Positions 15,522-23,190 of a stretch of DNA of 35,236 bases are shown one piece after another (positions within the stretch are counted from its first letter, which is position 1; every line of letters starts with the position of its first letter). The translations under genes and the position numbers were made by a program. Origin of the DNA: an uncultured Enterocloster sp. (GTDB lineage Bacteria; Bacillota; Clostridia; Lachnospirales; Lachnospiraceae). The notes under the pieces are model-generated. The model made no database searches, had not been told where the DNA came from, and saw only the letters and a list, made by a program, of their open reading frames with translations. Location of the stretch: the NCBI GenBank assembly GCA_944384065.1, contig CALWRY010000015.1, positions 1-35,236 on the forward strand, written 5' to 3'.

Positions 15522-16411
15522 TACGCTTCACCTCCGCACATTCCGCAGCCGCCGTGGTGGGTCTCCTTCTCCTGCTCCCGCAGATAGGCCCGGCCCTCCT
15601 CGGTCTTATACATCTGCTGCCGCTTCATCGCCTGGTCAAAATCCACCAGGTGCCCGTCAAACTCCGGACCGTCCACGCAGGCGAACTTCACCTGCCCGCC
15701 CACCGTCACACGGCAGGCGCCGCACATTCCCGTGCCGTCCACCATGATGGGGTTTAAGCTCACAATGGTGGGGATTCCCAGCTCCTTCGTCAGCCTGCAC
15801 ACAAACTTCATCATGATCATGGGGCCGATGGCCACGCACACATCGTACTTCTTCCCCTGGTTCTTTACCAGGTCCTCAATCACATCGGTCACCATTCCCT
15901 TGCGGCAGTAGGAGCCGTCGTCTGTGGTCACATAGAGGTTCCCGGCCACAGCCCGCAGCTCGTCCTCCAAAATCAGAAGGCTCTTGGTCTTGGCCCCCTC
16001 AATCACATCCGCCTCTATGCCGTGCTCCCGCATCCACTTTACCTGGGGATACACCGGAGCGCTCCCCACGCCGCCGGCCACAAAGAGGTAGCGGCGGCCC
16101 TTCACTGCCTCAATATCCTCCTTCACAAACTCCGAGGGCTGTCCCAGGGGGCCCACAAAGTCCTGGAAGGCATCTCCCGCCTTAAGCCCCGCCATGCGCA
16201 GGGTAGACGCCCCCACAATCTGAAACACGATGGTCACCAGGCCCTTCTCCCTGTCATAGTCGCAGATGGTTAAGGGAATCCGCTCCCCCGCCTCATCGAT
16301 TTTTACAATCACAAACTCTCCCGGCTGACAGGCCTTCGCCACCCTGGGCGCCTCCACGTCCATCAGGTAGATTTTGTCTGCCAGACATTCCGCCTTTACA
16401 ATTCTGTACAT
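15521..16411 (-). CDS. nfnA: NfnA, small subunit of NADH-dependent ferredoxin:NADP+ oxidoreductase
   Basis: A 296-residue protein of the ferredoxin-NADP reductase/dihydroorotate dehydrogenase electron-transfer (PyrK) type. It has an FAD-binding barrel with RIPLTICDYD (about 44-53), the NAD-binding GGVGSAPVYPQ (113-123), and a C-terminal [2Fe-2S] region with Cys230, Cys233 and Cys245. Asp225 in DGTGMC is a candidate fourth ligand, as known for NfnA. The tail ends with an additional CGMC pair of unknown use. The start at 16411 has AGGAGG six bases upstream. It is 56 bases downstream of folA with no terminator between, and overlaps nfnB by one base. A sulfide dehydrogenase (SudB) label is the alternative for the same architecture. 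Confidence 0.87.
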   Translation of the reverse strand: MYRIVKAECLADKIYLMDVEAPRVAKACQPGEFVIVKIDEAGERIPLTICDYDREKGLVTIVFQIVGASTLRMAGLKAGDAFQDFVGPLGQPSEFVKEDIEAVKGRRYLFVAGGVGSAPVYPQVKWMREHGIEADVIEGAKTKSLLILEDELRAVAGNLYVTTDDGSYCRKGMVTDVIEDLVKNQGKKYDVCVAIGPMIMMKFVCRLTKELGIPTIVSLNPIMVDGTGMCGACRVTVGGQVKFACVDGPEFDGHLVDFDQAMKRQQMYKTEEGRAYLREQEKETHHGGCGMCGGEA

Positions 16412-16467
16412 CCTTTTCCTCCTGTTCCTCTATTCCACACAGCTTTTGCTGCCGGAATCACGTTTGC

Positions 16468-16971
16468 TTACTGCGCAAATCCCGCGCACCTCTCATACAC
16501 CCGGAATTCATAGGCGATCCCGCCGTCCTCCCGCCGCTCTCCTGTGCCGGATAAGCGCCAGTCCGGGTCGCTGTCCAGATCCGGCAGGTAGGTGTCCGCC
16601 TTAAAATCATGGAAAATATGGGTCACATAGGCCCTGCTGCAGTAGGGCAGAAGCTCCCTGTAAATCTCCCCGCCGCCGATGACAAACACATCCTCCGGCG
16701 GAAACTCCTTCAGAGCCTCCAGGGCCTCCTCCCGGCTGCGGCACACCCGCACCCCCTCCGGCTGATACGCCCCGTTCCGGGTCAGGACAATGTTGGTGCG
16801 GTTCTTTAAGGGCTTCCCACCCGGAAAGCTCTCCAGGGTCTTCCGCCCCATGACCACCACCTTTCCCTGGGTGGTCTCCCGAAAATACTTCATATCCCCG
16901 GGAAGATGGGCCAAAAGCCCGCCGTCCTTTCCAATTCCCCACGCCTCGTCTGCGGCTGCAATTAAGTTCAT
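16468..16971 (-). CDS. folA: Dihydrofolate reductase
   Basis: 167 residues, normal for a bacterial DHFR, which reduces dihydrofolate to tetrahydrofolate with NADPH. The family features are in order: MNLIAAADEAWGIG at the start, LPGDMKYFRETT with the catalytic acid at Asp28, VVMGRKTLESFPG for NADPH binding, and VIGGGEIYRELLP. The ATG at 16971 with an upstream AAGGCGGAG is preferred to an in-frame ATG at 17055, which lies upstream of the promoter. It is divergent from thyA, whose reaction generates the dihydrofolate it recycles. It is followed by nfnAB. Confidence 0.95.
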   Translation of the reverse strand: MNLIAAADEAWGIGKDGGLLAHLPGDMKYFRETTQGKVVVMGRKTLESFPGGKPLKNRTNIVLTRNGAYQPEGVRVCRSREEALEALKEFPPEDVFVIGGGEIYRELLPYCSRAYVTHIFHDFKADTYLPDLDSDPDWRLSGTGERREDGGIAYEFRVYERCAGFAQ

Positions 16972-17005
16972 GGGCTGTCTCCGCCTTTCTTTTTTCGCTT
17001 TTCCT

Positions 17006-17034
17006 ATAATAGCATGTATTTTTTTCAAAATCAA
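17006..17034 (-). promoter_or_regulatory. Promoter of the folA-nfnAB operon
   Basis: On the minus strand TTGATT (17034-17029), 17 bases, TATTAT (17011-17006). It lies about 35 bases upstream of the folA ATG. Confidence 0.65.
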
Positions 17035-17061
17035 ATGGTAACTTTCGAATTTCATCTTCCG

Positions 17062-17090
17062 TTGCGATTCCGTCCATTTTCAGGTATAAT
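17062..17090 (+). promoter_or_regulatory. Promoter of thyA
   Basis: TTGCGA (17062-17067), 17 bases, TATAAT (17085-17090). The ~80-base leader can form small stems (GGGCGG/CCGCCC and CCCCAT/ATGGGG) before the ribosome site AAAGGAG at 17161. Confidence 0.7.
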
Positions 17091-17175
17091 GAATAACAGC
17101 GCAGGGCGGCCGGATCCGCCCCGCTCCGCACCCCATAGAATGGGGCGCATCCTATCATGCAAAGGAGAATCTTCC

Positions 17176-18006
17176 ATGAGCTTCGCAGACCAGATTTTCA
17201 TACAAAACTGCAGAGATATCTTAGAAAACGGCGTCTGGGACACGGATCATCCCGTCCGCCCCGTCTGGGAGGACGGCGCCCCCGCCCACACCATCAAGCG
17301 CTTCGGCATTGTGAACCGCTACGACCTGCGAAAGGAATTTCCCGTCATCACCCTGCGGCGGACCGCCTTCAAGTCCGCGGTGGACGAGATTCTCTGGATT
17401 TGGCAGAAAAAGTCCAACAATATCCGCGACCTTAACAGCCACATCTGGGATTCCTGGGCGGACGAGAGCGGGAGCATCGGCAAGGCCTACGGCTATCAGC
17501 TGGGGGTAAAGCACCACTATAAGGAAGGGGATTTCGACCAGGTGGACCGGATCCTCTACGACTTAAAGCACAATCCCTTAAGCCGCCGGATCATGTCCAA
17601 CATCTACAACCACCACGACCTGTCCGAGATGCACCTCTATCCCTGCGCCTACAGCATAACCTTCAATGTGTCGGGAAATGTGCTGAACGGCATCTTAAAC
17701 CAGCGCTCCCAGGACATGCTCACCGCCAACAGCTGGAACGTATGCCAGTACGCAGTGCTCCTGCACATGTTTGCCCAGGTAAGCGGCCTGGTAGCCGGCG
17801 AGCTGGTCCACGTGATCGCCGACGCCCACATCTATGACCGGCATATCCCCATGGTGGAGGAGCTCTTAAAGAAGGAGCCCTATCCAGGCCCCACCCTGTA
17901 TGTGGATCCCTCCGTGACAGACTTTTACCAGTTCACCACGGACAGCTTCCGGCTGGAAAATTACCAGTATCATCCCTTCCCGCACAAAATCCCGGTGGCC
18001 GTATAA
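17176..18006 (+). CDS. thyA: Thymidylate synthase (ThyA type)
   Basis: 276 residues, close to the usual length. It methylates dUMP to dTMP using methylenetetrahydrofolate. Visible features are the paired phosphate-binding arginines in SRRIMSN (Arg137/138), the catalytic Cys157 in LYPCAYS, the QRSQDM segment, the Asn in NSWNVCQYAVLLHMFAQ, and the C-terminal HVIADAHIYDRHI. The start at 17176 follows AAAGGAG by eight bases; longer in-frame starts run across the promoter. It is divergent from folA and convergent with the amidohydrolase gene, with a shared terminator at its 3' end. Confidence 0.95.
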   Translation: MSFADQIFIQNCRDILENGVWDTDHPVRPVWEDGAPAHTIKRFGIVNRYDLRKEFPVITLRRTAFKSAVDEILWIWQKKSNNIRDLNSHIWDSWADESGSIGKAYGYQLGVKHHYKEGDFDQVDRILYDLKHNPLSRRIMSNIYNHHDLSEMHLYPCAYSITFNVSGNVLNGILNQRSQDMLTANSWNVCQYAVLLHMFAQVSGLVAGELVHVIADAHIYDRHIPMVEELLKKEPYPGPTLYVDPSVTDFYQFTTDSFRLENYQYHPFPHKIPVAV

Positions 18007-18020
18007 GCGGCCCCGGGATT
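17991..18020. terminator. Bidirectional terminator between thyA and the M20 gene
   Basis: CCCGG-T-GGCC pairs with GGCC-C-CCGGG across the thyA stop codon, followed by ATTTT on the plus strand. On the minus strand the same stem is followed by ATTTTG. Both T tracts are short. Confidence 0.55.
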
Positions 18021-18026
18021 TTCCCG

Positions 18027-19259
18027 TCACTCTGAAATGCTCCCTCTTTCCGACCCGTCTCCCAGAAACTCCGCCGCAAGCAGCGCCATGGCTCTTGTGC
18101 AGAGCTTGATATAGGGCTCCTCCACCAGGAAATCCGGCTGGTGCCGCAAAGCCTTACCCCCTGTCCCAATCCACACCATCAGGCTGGGGGCTTTCTCCGA
18201 GTAAAACCCAAAATCCTCTGCGTCCAGAGTCAGCTGGCTCCCGGTGCGAAGGAAGTCCCCGGCTGCCATGGCCCCGTCTCCAATCCCCGCAAACAGCTCC
18301 GCCTGGCGGCGCGCAAAAAGCCGGGAGGCGAACGCAGCCAATTCCTCATTATTATAGACAGAGGCATAGCCGATCCTATAGCGGACATCCGCCGTGCCGC
18401 CCATCATGGCCGCAGTCCCCTTCACCGTCTCCTCCAGGCGGCGGAGCATGGTGGTTCTTGCCTCCAGGGTGGCGTTGCGCATAATGCCCGAGAGCTCCAC
18501 GGTATCGGCTACCACATTGAGCGCCGCTCCCCCCTTGATGCAGCCAACGCTCAGGGTGGAGGAGGTCAGGGGGCTGACGCTCTTCGCGGTGAGCAGATTC
18601 AGATGGGTGATCATGGACGCGGCGATCTGGATGGCGTCCACCCCCATCTCCGGCGTGGAGGAATGCGCCGCCCTGCCGTGAACCGTGATCCAGAACGCAT
18701 TGGAATAGGCTGTCAGCGGTCCGGATCCCACTGTAAAAACCCCCGGCTCCCCGGGCATCACGTGAATGGCAAAACAGGCGTCCGGCTTCTCATCCAAAAG
18801 CCCCTGCTCCACCATCTGCCTTCCCCCGCCACCGCTCTCCTCCCCGGGCTGGAACACCAGCTTCACCCTGCCGTTCCAGGCGTCCTTTGTATTCTGAAGG
18901 ATTTCCGCCACAGCCAGAAGGTTGGCGGTATGCACGTCATGGCCGCAGGCGTGCATCACTCCCTCTGTCTGGCTGGCAAAGGGCAGCCCCGTGGTCTCCC
19001 TGATGGGCAGGGCGTCCATATCCGCCCTGAGAAGCACCAGCTTCCCGGGCTTTTTGCTGTCAATCATTCCCACCACGCCGGGCTCTACGGGACTATTCTC
19101 CCAGGGAATGCCCATGCGGGAGAGCTCCCGCTTCACCAGTTCACTGGTCCTCTTTTCGTCAAAGGACAGCTCCGGATGGCTGTGAATCGCCCTGCGAATC
19201 TTTAGGGTGTGCTCCTCCAGCTGGTCCGAAAGCGCAACAATCCGCTGTGTCAAGTTCAT
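18027..19259 (-). CDS. M20D-family amidohydrolase / metallopeptidase
   Basis: A 410-residue cytosolic dinuclear metal hydrolase of the hippurate/N-acyl-amino-acid amidohydrolase group. Metal and catalytic residues are seen as HACGHDVHT (Cys105, His107), GEESGGGG (Glu140, Glu141), His166 in AIHVMPG, and the C-terminal His in ALRHQPDF. A lid/dimerisation domain (about 185-300, including VHGRAAHSSTPEMGVDAI) lies between. The start at 19259 has GGAGGAGAACGG upstream. It sits 76 bases after addA and is probably the last gene of that transcript. The family handles many N-acyl or peptide substrates, so the substrate is not predictable. Confidence 0.88.
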   Translation of the reverse strand: MNLTQRIVALSDQLEEHTLKIRRAIHSHPELSFDEKRTSELVKRELSRMGIPWENSPVEPGVVGMIDSKKPGKLVLLRADMDALPIRETTGLPFASQTEGVMHACGHDVHTANLLAVAEILQNTKDAWNGRVKLVFQPGEESGGGGRQMVEQGLLDEKPDACFAIHVMPGEPGVFTVGSGPLTAYSNAFWITVHGRAAHSSTPEMGVDAIQIAASMITHLNLLTAKSVSPLTSSTLSVGCIKGGAALNVVADTVELSGIMRNATLEARTTMLRRLEETVKGTAAMMGGTADVRYRIGYASVYNNEELAAFASRLFARRQAELFAGIGDGAMAAGDFLRTGSQLTLDAEDFGFYSEKAPSLMVWIGTGGKALRHQPDFLVEEPYIKLCTRAMALLAAEFLGDGSERGSISE

Positions 19260-19335
19260 TGTCCGTTCTCCTCCTCTTTTTGCCGCTGCATGTAACAATT
19301 CAGCTCTTCATCCTCTTAACTGTGCGTTCATGCGG

Positions 19336-22300
19336 TCAGACCGCAATGCTCTCTCCCAGGGCCAGGGAGTAAATAATCCGCTCCTTCACAGGCTTTCCTG
19401 TGAGCTGGACTAAAGCCTTCTCATAATAATCCAGCTGCACCCGATAGCGGTCCGCCAGCATAGCGGCCCCCTTCTTGGGATCCCCCTCCGGCACCCGGTC
19501 CGTCTTATAATCAATAACCACCAGCCCGTCCTCCTCCTCAAGGTACGCGTCGATAATTCCCTGGATCAGCACCAGCTCCTCTGAATCCCCCCGGCCCAGC
19601 TCCCTGGCCGGAATTCCAATCATAAACTGCTGCTCCCGGTAAAGGCAGCCCTTCGCCCGGGCCGCCGCCATGCGTCTCCCCAAGGAGCTGTCCGCAAATT
19701 TCCATACTGGTTCCGGATCCACCAGTCCGTAGGCTTCATCATCCAGGAACCCCTGCCGGTGAATGGACTCCAGGGCCGCCCTCGTGTCCCCAAGGCTTTT
19801 CACATCCCCCAGGGGCAGATGCTCCAGGGCTGTGTGGAAGGCGGTTCCCCGTCTGGCGCCCTGGTTAGGCTCCTGGGGGATGGCTAAAAGCTCCTTCAGC
19901 ACCTGCCCCTCCCGGTCCTCCCTGCCGGTTCCCAGGGTATCCTCGCTGCGGCCAAGCTGGCTCTGCTTCTTCAGCTCCGTCACAGAAACCATGGCAAACA
20001 GCCGGGTATCGTCCTGATACGGATAGGCGTACTCCACTGCGGCCCGCAGCTGCCGTTCTGTCTCCGGGTCATAGGTTTTCTCTGTATCCATGCCAAGAAG
20101 CGCTTCCCTCACCATGCCCCTCTCCGCCTGACGGGATACCTCTCTGCCGATGAGATCCCCCACATTCATCTGTCTGGCTGTGAGGCAGGATTCCGGCACC
20201 GTCTTCCGGGCCATGAGCAGCCAGTCCAGGCAGGAGGAAGCGGAGGCCAGCACCGAGCAGGGAATTTGTCCATGGATCCGGGGAACGTCCGACCATTTTT
20301 CCCACTTATCCCCCAAAGCCTTATCCGTCCCGGTCATAATCAGCTTTTCCTTCGCCCGGGTCATGGCCACATAGAGAATCCGCAGCTCCTCCCCCAGGGT
20401 TTCCAGCTCCATCCGCCGCTTTAGCACCTGCTTCTTCAATGTGGGAATCCGCACCCGCTGCTCCAGATCCACCCAGTCCGATGCCGCCCCCAGATTCGGA
20501 TCCAGCAGGATCTGGCTGTAGGCGTCCTGCTTGTTGAATCGCTTTCCAAGCCCCGCGAGGATGACAATGGGAAATTCCAGCCCCTTGCTCTTGTGGATGC
20601 TCATGATCCGCACGCCCTTTTGGCTCTCCTCCACAGAGGCCTCGCCGAAATCCTGATCGTATTTTTTCAGCTTCTCGATATACCGGACAAAATGGAACAG
20701 GCCCTTGTAGCTGGCCGCCTCATAGCCCTTTGCCTTTTCCGCCAGCATGTCCAGGTTCGCCCTCCGGGTCAGTCCCCCGGGCATGGCGGACACGTAATCA
20801 TAGTAGCCGCTCTCCCGGTAGGCCAGCTGCAAAAGCTCCGGGATGGGAAGATAGCGGGATGCCTCCCGCAGCTGGCAGAGCAGGGCGCCAAAGCGCCCGA
20901 GCTTCTCCTGTATCCTTGCGGCTGTTTCTGCTGGAATTCCCCTTTTCTCTGCAAGATCTGGCACTGCAGGGCCAGCGCCGCTCCGGGCCGCGCTGGCCGC
21001 AGGGCCGTCCGCCCCTCTGGCTTTGCCGTCCACAGGGTCGTCCGCTCCCCTGCCTTCGCCGTCCCCAGGGCCGTCCCCGCCCTGGGAGCTTCCCGCAGCT
21101 TCCGCCTCCTCCCAGAGCTTCCAGGCCGCGTACACCCCCCGGTCCTGGCCCTTCTTCGCCCGCCGCTTGTAGGCGGCCATCATCCAGGCCATCTCCTCGT
21201 CCGTCATACCCACAATGGGCGAGCGCAGCACCGCCGCCAGGGGGATATCCTGCATGGGGTTATCCACCACGGAGAGAAGACTCAGCATGGTCTCCGCCTC
21301 CACGGTGTCAAAGTAGCCCGAGGTGGTCTGGGCGTAAGCCGGGATCCCCTCATTCATCAGCACATTGACAAAGACCTCGGACCATCCGGCCATGCTCCGC
21401 AGAAGGATCACAATATCCCCGTACCGGGCCCGCCGGTAAGCTCCCGCTCCCTCCGGCCCTCCGCTCTTGTCCCAGACAGAGAGCCCCCTCCTGCCGTCCA
21501 CGAGCTCCCGTATTCTCTGGGCGGCCATCTTGGCCTCCAGCTCCCTGGATGTATAGTCAAGCTCCTCCTCGTCCAATACCCTCAGGGACTGGGCGCCGGT
21601 GTCCGCGGTCAGAAGCTCCGCCGGCCCGCCCACGCGCTCCCCCTCAGGAGCCGTCGGGAAGTCCGCCCCGGGATAGAGGGCCGTCTCCTTCGTGTACCGG
21701 ATTCCCCCCAGACTCTTTGTCATAATCTGGAAAAATATATGGTTGACGCAGGCCAGCACCGTATCCCTGCTGCGGAAATTTTGCTGCAGCTCAATGAGCA
21801 TATAGGGGTCGGGATCCCGGAAATAGGTGTCATATTTCACCATAAACAGCTCCGGCATTGCCAGCCGGAACCGGTAAATGCTCTGCTTCACATCCCCCAC
21901 CATGAACACATTGGGATGCCCCAGCCGCTCCCTGGAAACCGCCTCAATCAGGGCCTCCTGCACCAGGTTGCTGTCCTGGTACTCGTCCACCAGAATTTCC
22001 GCGAACTGTTCCCGCAGCTCCTCTGCCGCAGGGGAAGGAATGCGCTTCCCGCCCTCTGCCGGCTCCTGCCACAGCGCCTGGAGGGCCAGATGCTCCAGAT
22101 CATTAAAATCCAGAATATTCCGCTCCTTTTTCGCCTCCCAGGAGGCCTGGTCATACCGCCGCACCACATCGAAAAGGGCAAGAAGAGGCGGACGGGAGGC
22201 CGCGAGAATCCGGCAGGCCTCCTCCGGGCTCTGGCTTCCGTAGAGATTCTTAAGCTTTCCCAGCGCCTTCTTGGCCCGATCCCGGCAGCTGCTTACAAAC

Positions 22301-23190
22301 GCCTTCTTTTCCTGATCCACATCCTTGCTCCGTGTGGCTGCCAGCCTGTCAAAGCTTAAGGAGGACAGGGCTTCACAGAGTCCCGCAAAGTCCTCGGACC
22401 GGGCCGCCGTGAGCACCCCTCCGATCCTCCGGACATCCGCTTCAATCATAGGCTCATAGGCCGAGGGCCCATCCTCCTCCTGACAGACTAAAAGGGCCTC
22501 CTCAAGCTGATCCTTTAATTCCTCCGCCAGAAGGGCCGCATCCCGAAACAGGACGCGCATCCAGGGCGTATTCTCCAAATGCTCCAAATCCTCCCCGCCA
22601 AGCTCCCTGGCGCAGGCGTCCAGCCACTCCAGGGGCCAGGGATGGCTCTGTGCGAACCGCCAGGCCTGGGAGATAACCTCCTCGATGCCCTTATCCGAGC
22701 GCCCCCGGCCAAAGCACTCCACAAACCGCGCAAAGTTCTCATCCCCGGAGGCATAGCGCTCCTCCAGAACCTCCCGCATCACATCTGCCTGCAGAAGGGC
22801 CAGCTCCCCCTCGTCCCCGATCCGGAAGGCCGGATCAATATCAAGGGTGTCGTAATGGTTCCTGATAACATGGAGGCAGAAGCTGTCGATGGTGGTAATC
22901 TGGGCCTGGGAAATGAGAGCCGCCTGGAGCCAGAGGTGCTCATTTCCCGGATCCTCCCTAAGGCGCTTATCCACCGCAGCCTGGATCCGCTCCCGCATCT
23001 CCGCCGCCGCCGCGTTGGTAAAGGTCATAATCAAAAGGCGGTCAATATCTAACGGCGGATCTCCCTGGCTGATCATCTGGATGATGCGCTCCACCAGCAC
23101 TGCGGTCTTTCCGCTTCCCGCCGCCGCAGACACCAGAAGGTTCCGGTCCCTGCTGTCAATTACCTGCTGCTGTTTCTCTGTCCACTGCAT
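19336..23190 (-). CDS. addA: AddA, helicase-nuclease subunit A
   Basis: 1284 residues. AddAB resects double-strand breaks and loads RecA, replacing RecBCD in Firmicutes. The N-terminal UvrD-type helicase has Walker A AAAGSGKTAVL (22-32), TFTNAAAAEMRERI, the Walker B-like VDEYQDSN and VGDVKQSIYRFR. Later helicase motifs include SIHKSKGLEFP and LYVAMTRAKEKL. The C-terminal RecB-type nuclease has VIDYKTDR with Asp1227 and Lys1229. An insertion at about 700-745 is low-complexity and Gly/Asp/Ala-rich. The ATG lies inside the 3' end of addB (35-base overlap), with GGAAGGGGAG upstream, indicating coupled translation. Confidence 0.95.
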   Translation of the reverse strand: MQWTEKQQQVIDSRDRNLLVSAAAGSGKTAVLVERIIQMISQGDPPLDIDRLLIMTFTNAAAAEMRERIQAAVDKRLREDPGNEHLWLQAALISQAQITTIDSFCLHVIRNHYDTLDIDPAFRIGDEGELALLQADVMREVLEERYASGDENFARFVECFGRGRSDKGIEEVISQAWRFAQSHPWPLEWLDACARELGGEDLEHLENTPWMRVLFRDAALLAEELKDQLEEALLVCQEEDGPSAYEPMIEADVRRIGGVLTAARSEDFAGLCEALSSLSFDRLAATRSKDVDQEKKAFVSSCRDRAKKALGKLKNLYGSQSPEEACRILAASRPPLLALFDVVRRYDQASWEAKKERNILDFNDLEHLALQALWQEPAEGGKRIPSPAAEELREQFAEILVDEYQDSNLVQEALIEAVSRERLGHPNVFMVGDVKQSIYRFRLAMPELFMVKYDTYFRDPDPYMLIELQQNFRSRDTVLACVNHIFFQIMTKSLGGIRYTKETALYPGADFPTAPEGERVGGPAELLTADTGAQSLRVLDEEELDYTSRELEAKMAAQRIRELVDGRRGLSVWDKSGGPEGAGAYRRARYGDIVILLRSMAGWSEVFVNVLMNEGIPAYAQTTSGYFDTVEAETMLSLLSVVDNPMQDIPLAAVLRSPIVGMTDEEMAWMMAAYKRRAKKGQDRGVYAAWKLWEEAEAAGSSQGGDGPGDGEGRGADDPVDGKARGADGPAASAARSGAGPAVPDLAEKRGIPAETAARIQEKLGRFGALLCQLREASRYLPIPELLQLAYRESGYYDYVSAMPGGLTRRANLDMLAEKAKGYEAASYKGLFHFVRYIEKLKKYDQDFGEASVEESQKGVRIMSIHKSKGLEFPIVILAGLGKRFNKQDAYSQILLDPNLGAASDWVDLEQRVRIPTLKKQVLKRRMELETLGEELRILYVAMTRAKEKLIMTGTDKALGDKWEKWSDVPRIHGQIPCSVLASASSCLDWLLMARKTVPESCLTARQMNVGDLIGREVSRQAERGMVREALLGMDTEKTYDPETERQLRAAVEYAYPYQDDTRLFAMVSVTELKKQSQLGRSEDTLGTGREDREGQVLKELLAIPQEPNQGARRGTAFHTALEHLPLGDVKSLGDTRAALESIHRQGFLDDEAYGLVDPEPVWKFADSSLGRRMAAARAKGCLYREQQFMIGIPARELGRGDSEELVLIQGIIDAYLEEEDGLVVIDYKTDRVPEGDPKKGAAMLADRYRVQLDYYEKALVQLTGKPVKERIIYSLALGESIAV

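Noticed and set aside
17014-17175. N-terminal extension of thymidylate synthase
   Set aside because: The extension covers the thyA promoter, and the ATG at 17176 is preceded by AAAGGAG and matches the family start.
20593-22359. Long plus-strand open frame (588 codons) opposite addA
   Set aside because: It lies wholly antisense to a complete AddA. Its product is His/Arg/Pro-rich with no recognisable domain, a usual by-product of GC-rich coding DNA. The same applies to long antisense frames at 7682-9094, 18141-19205, 24188-25249 and 28785-30185.
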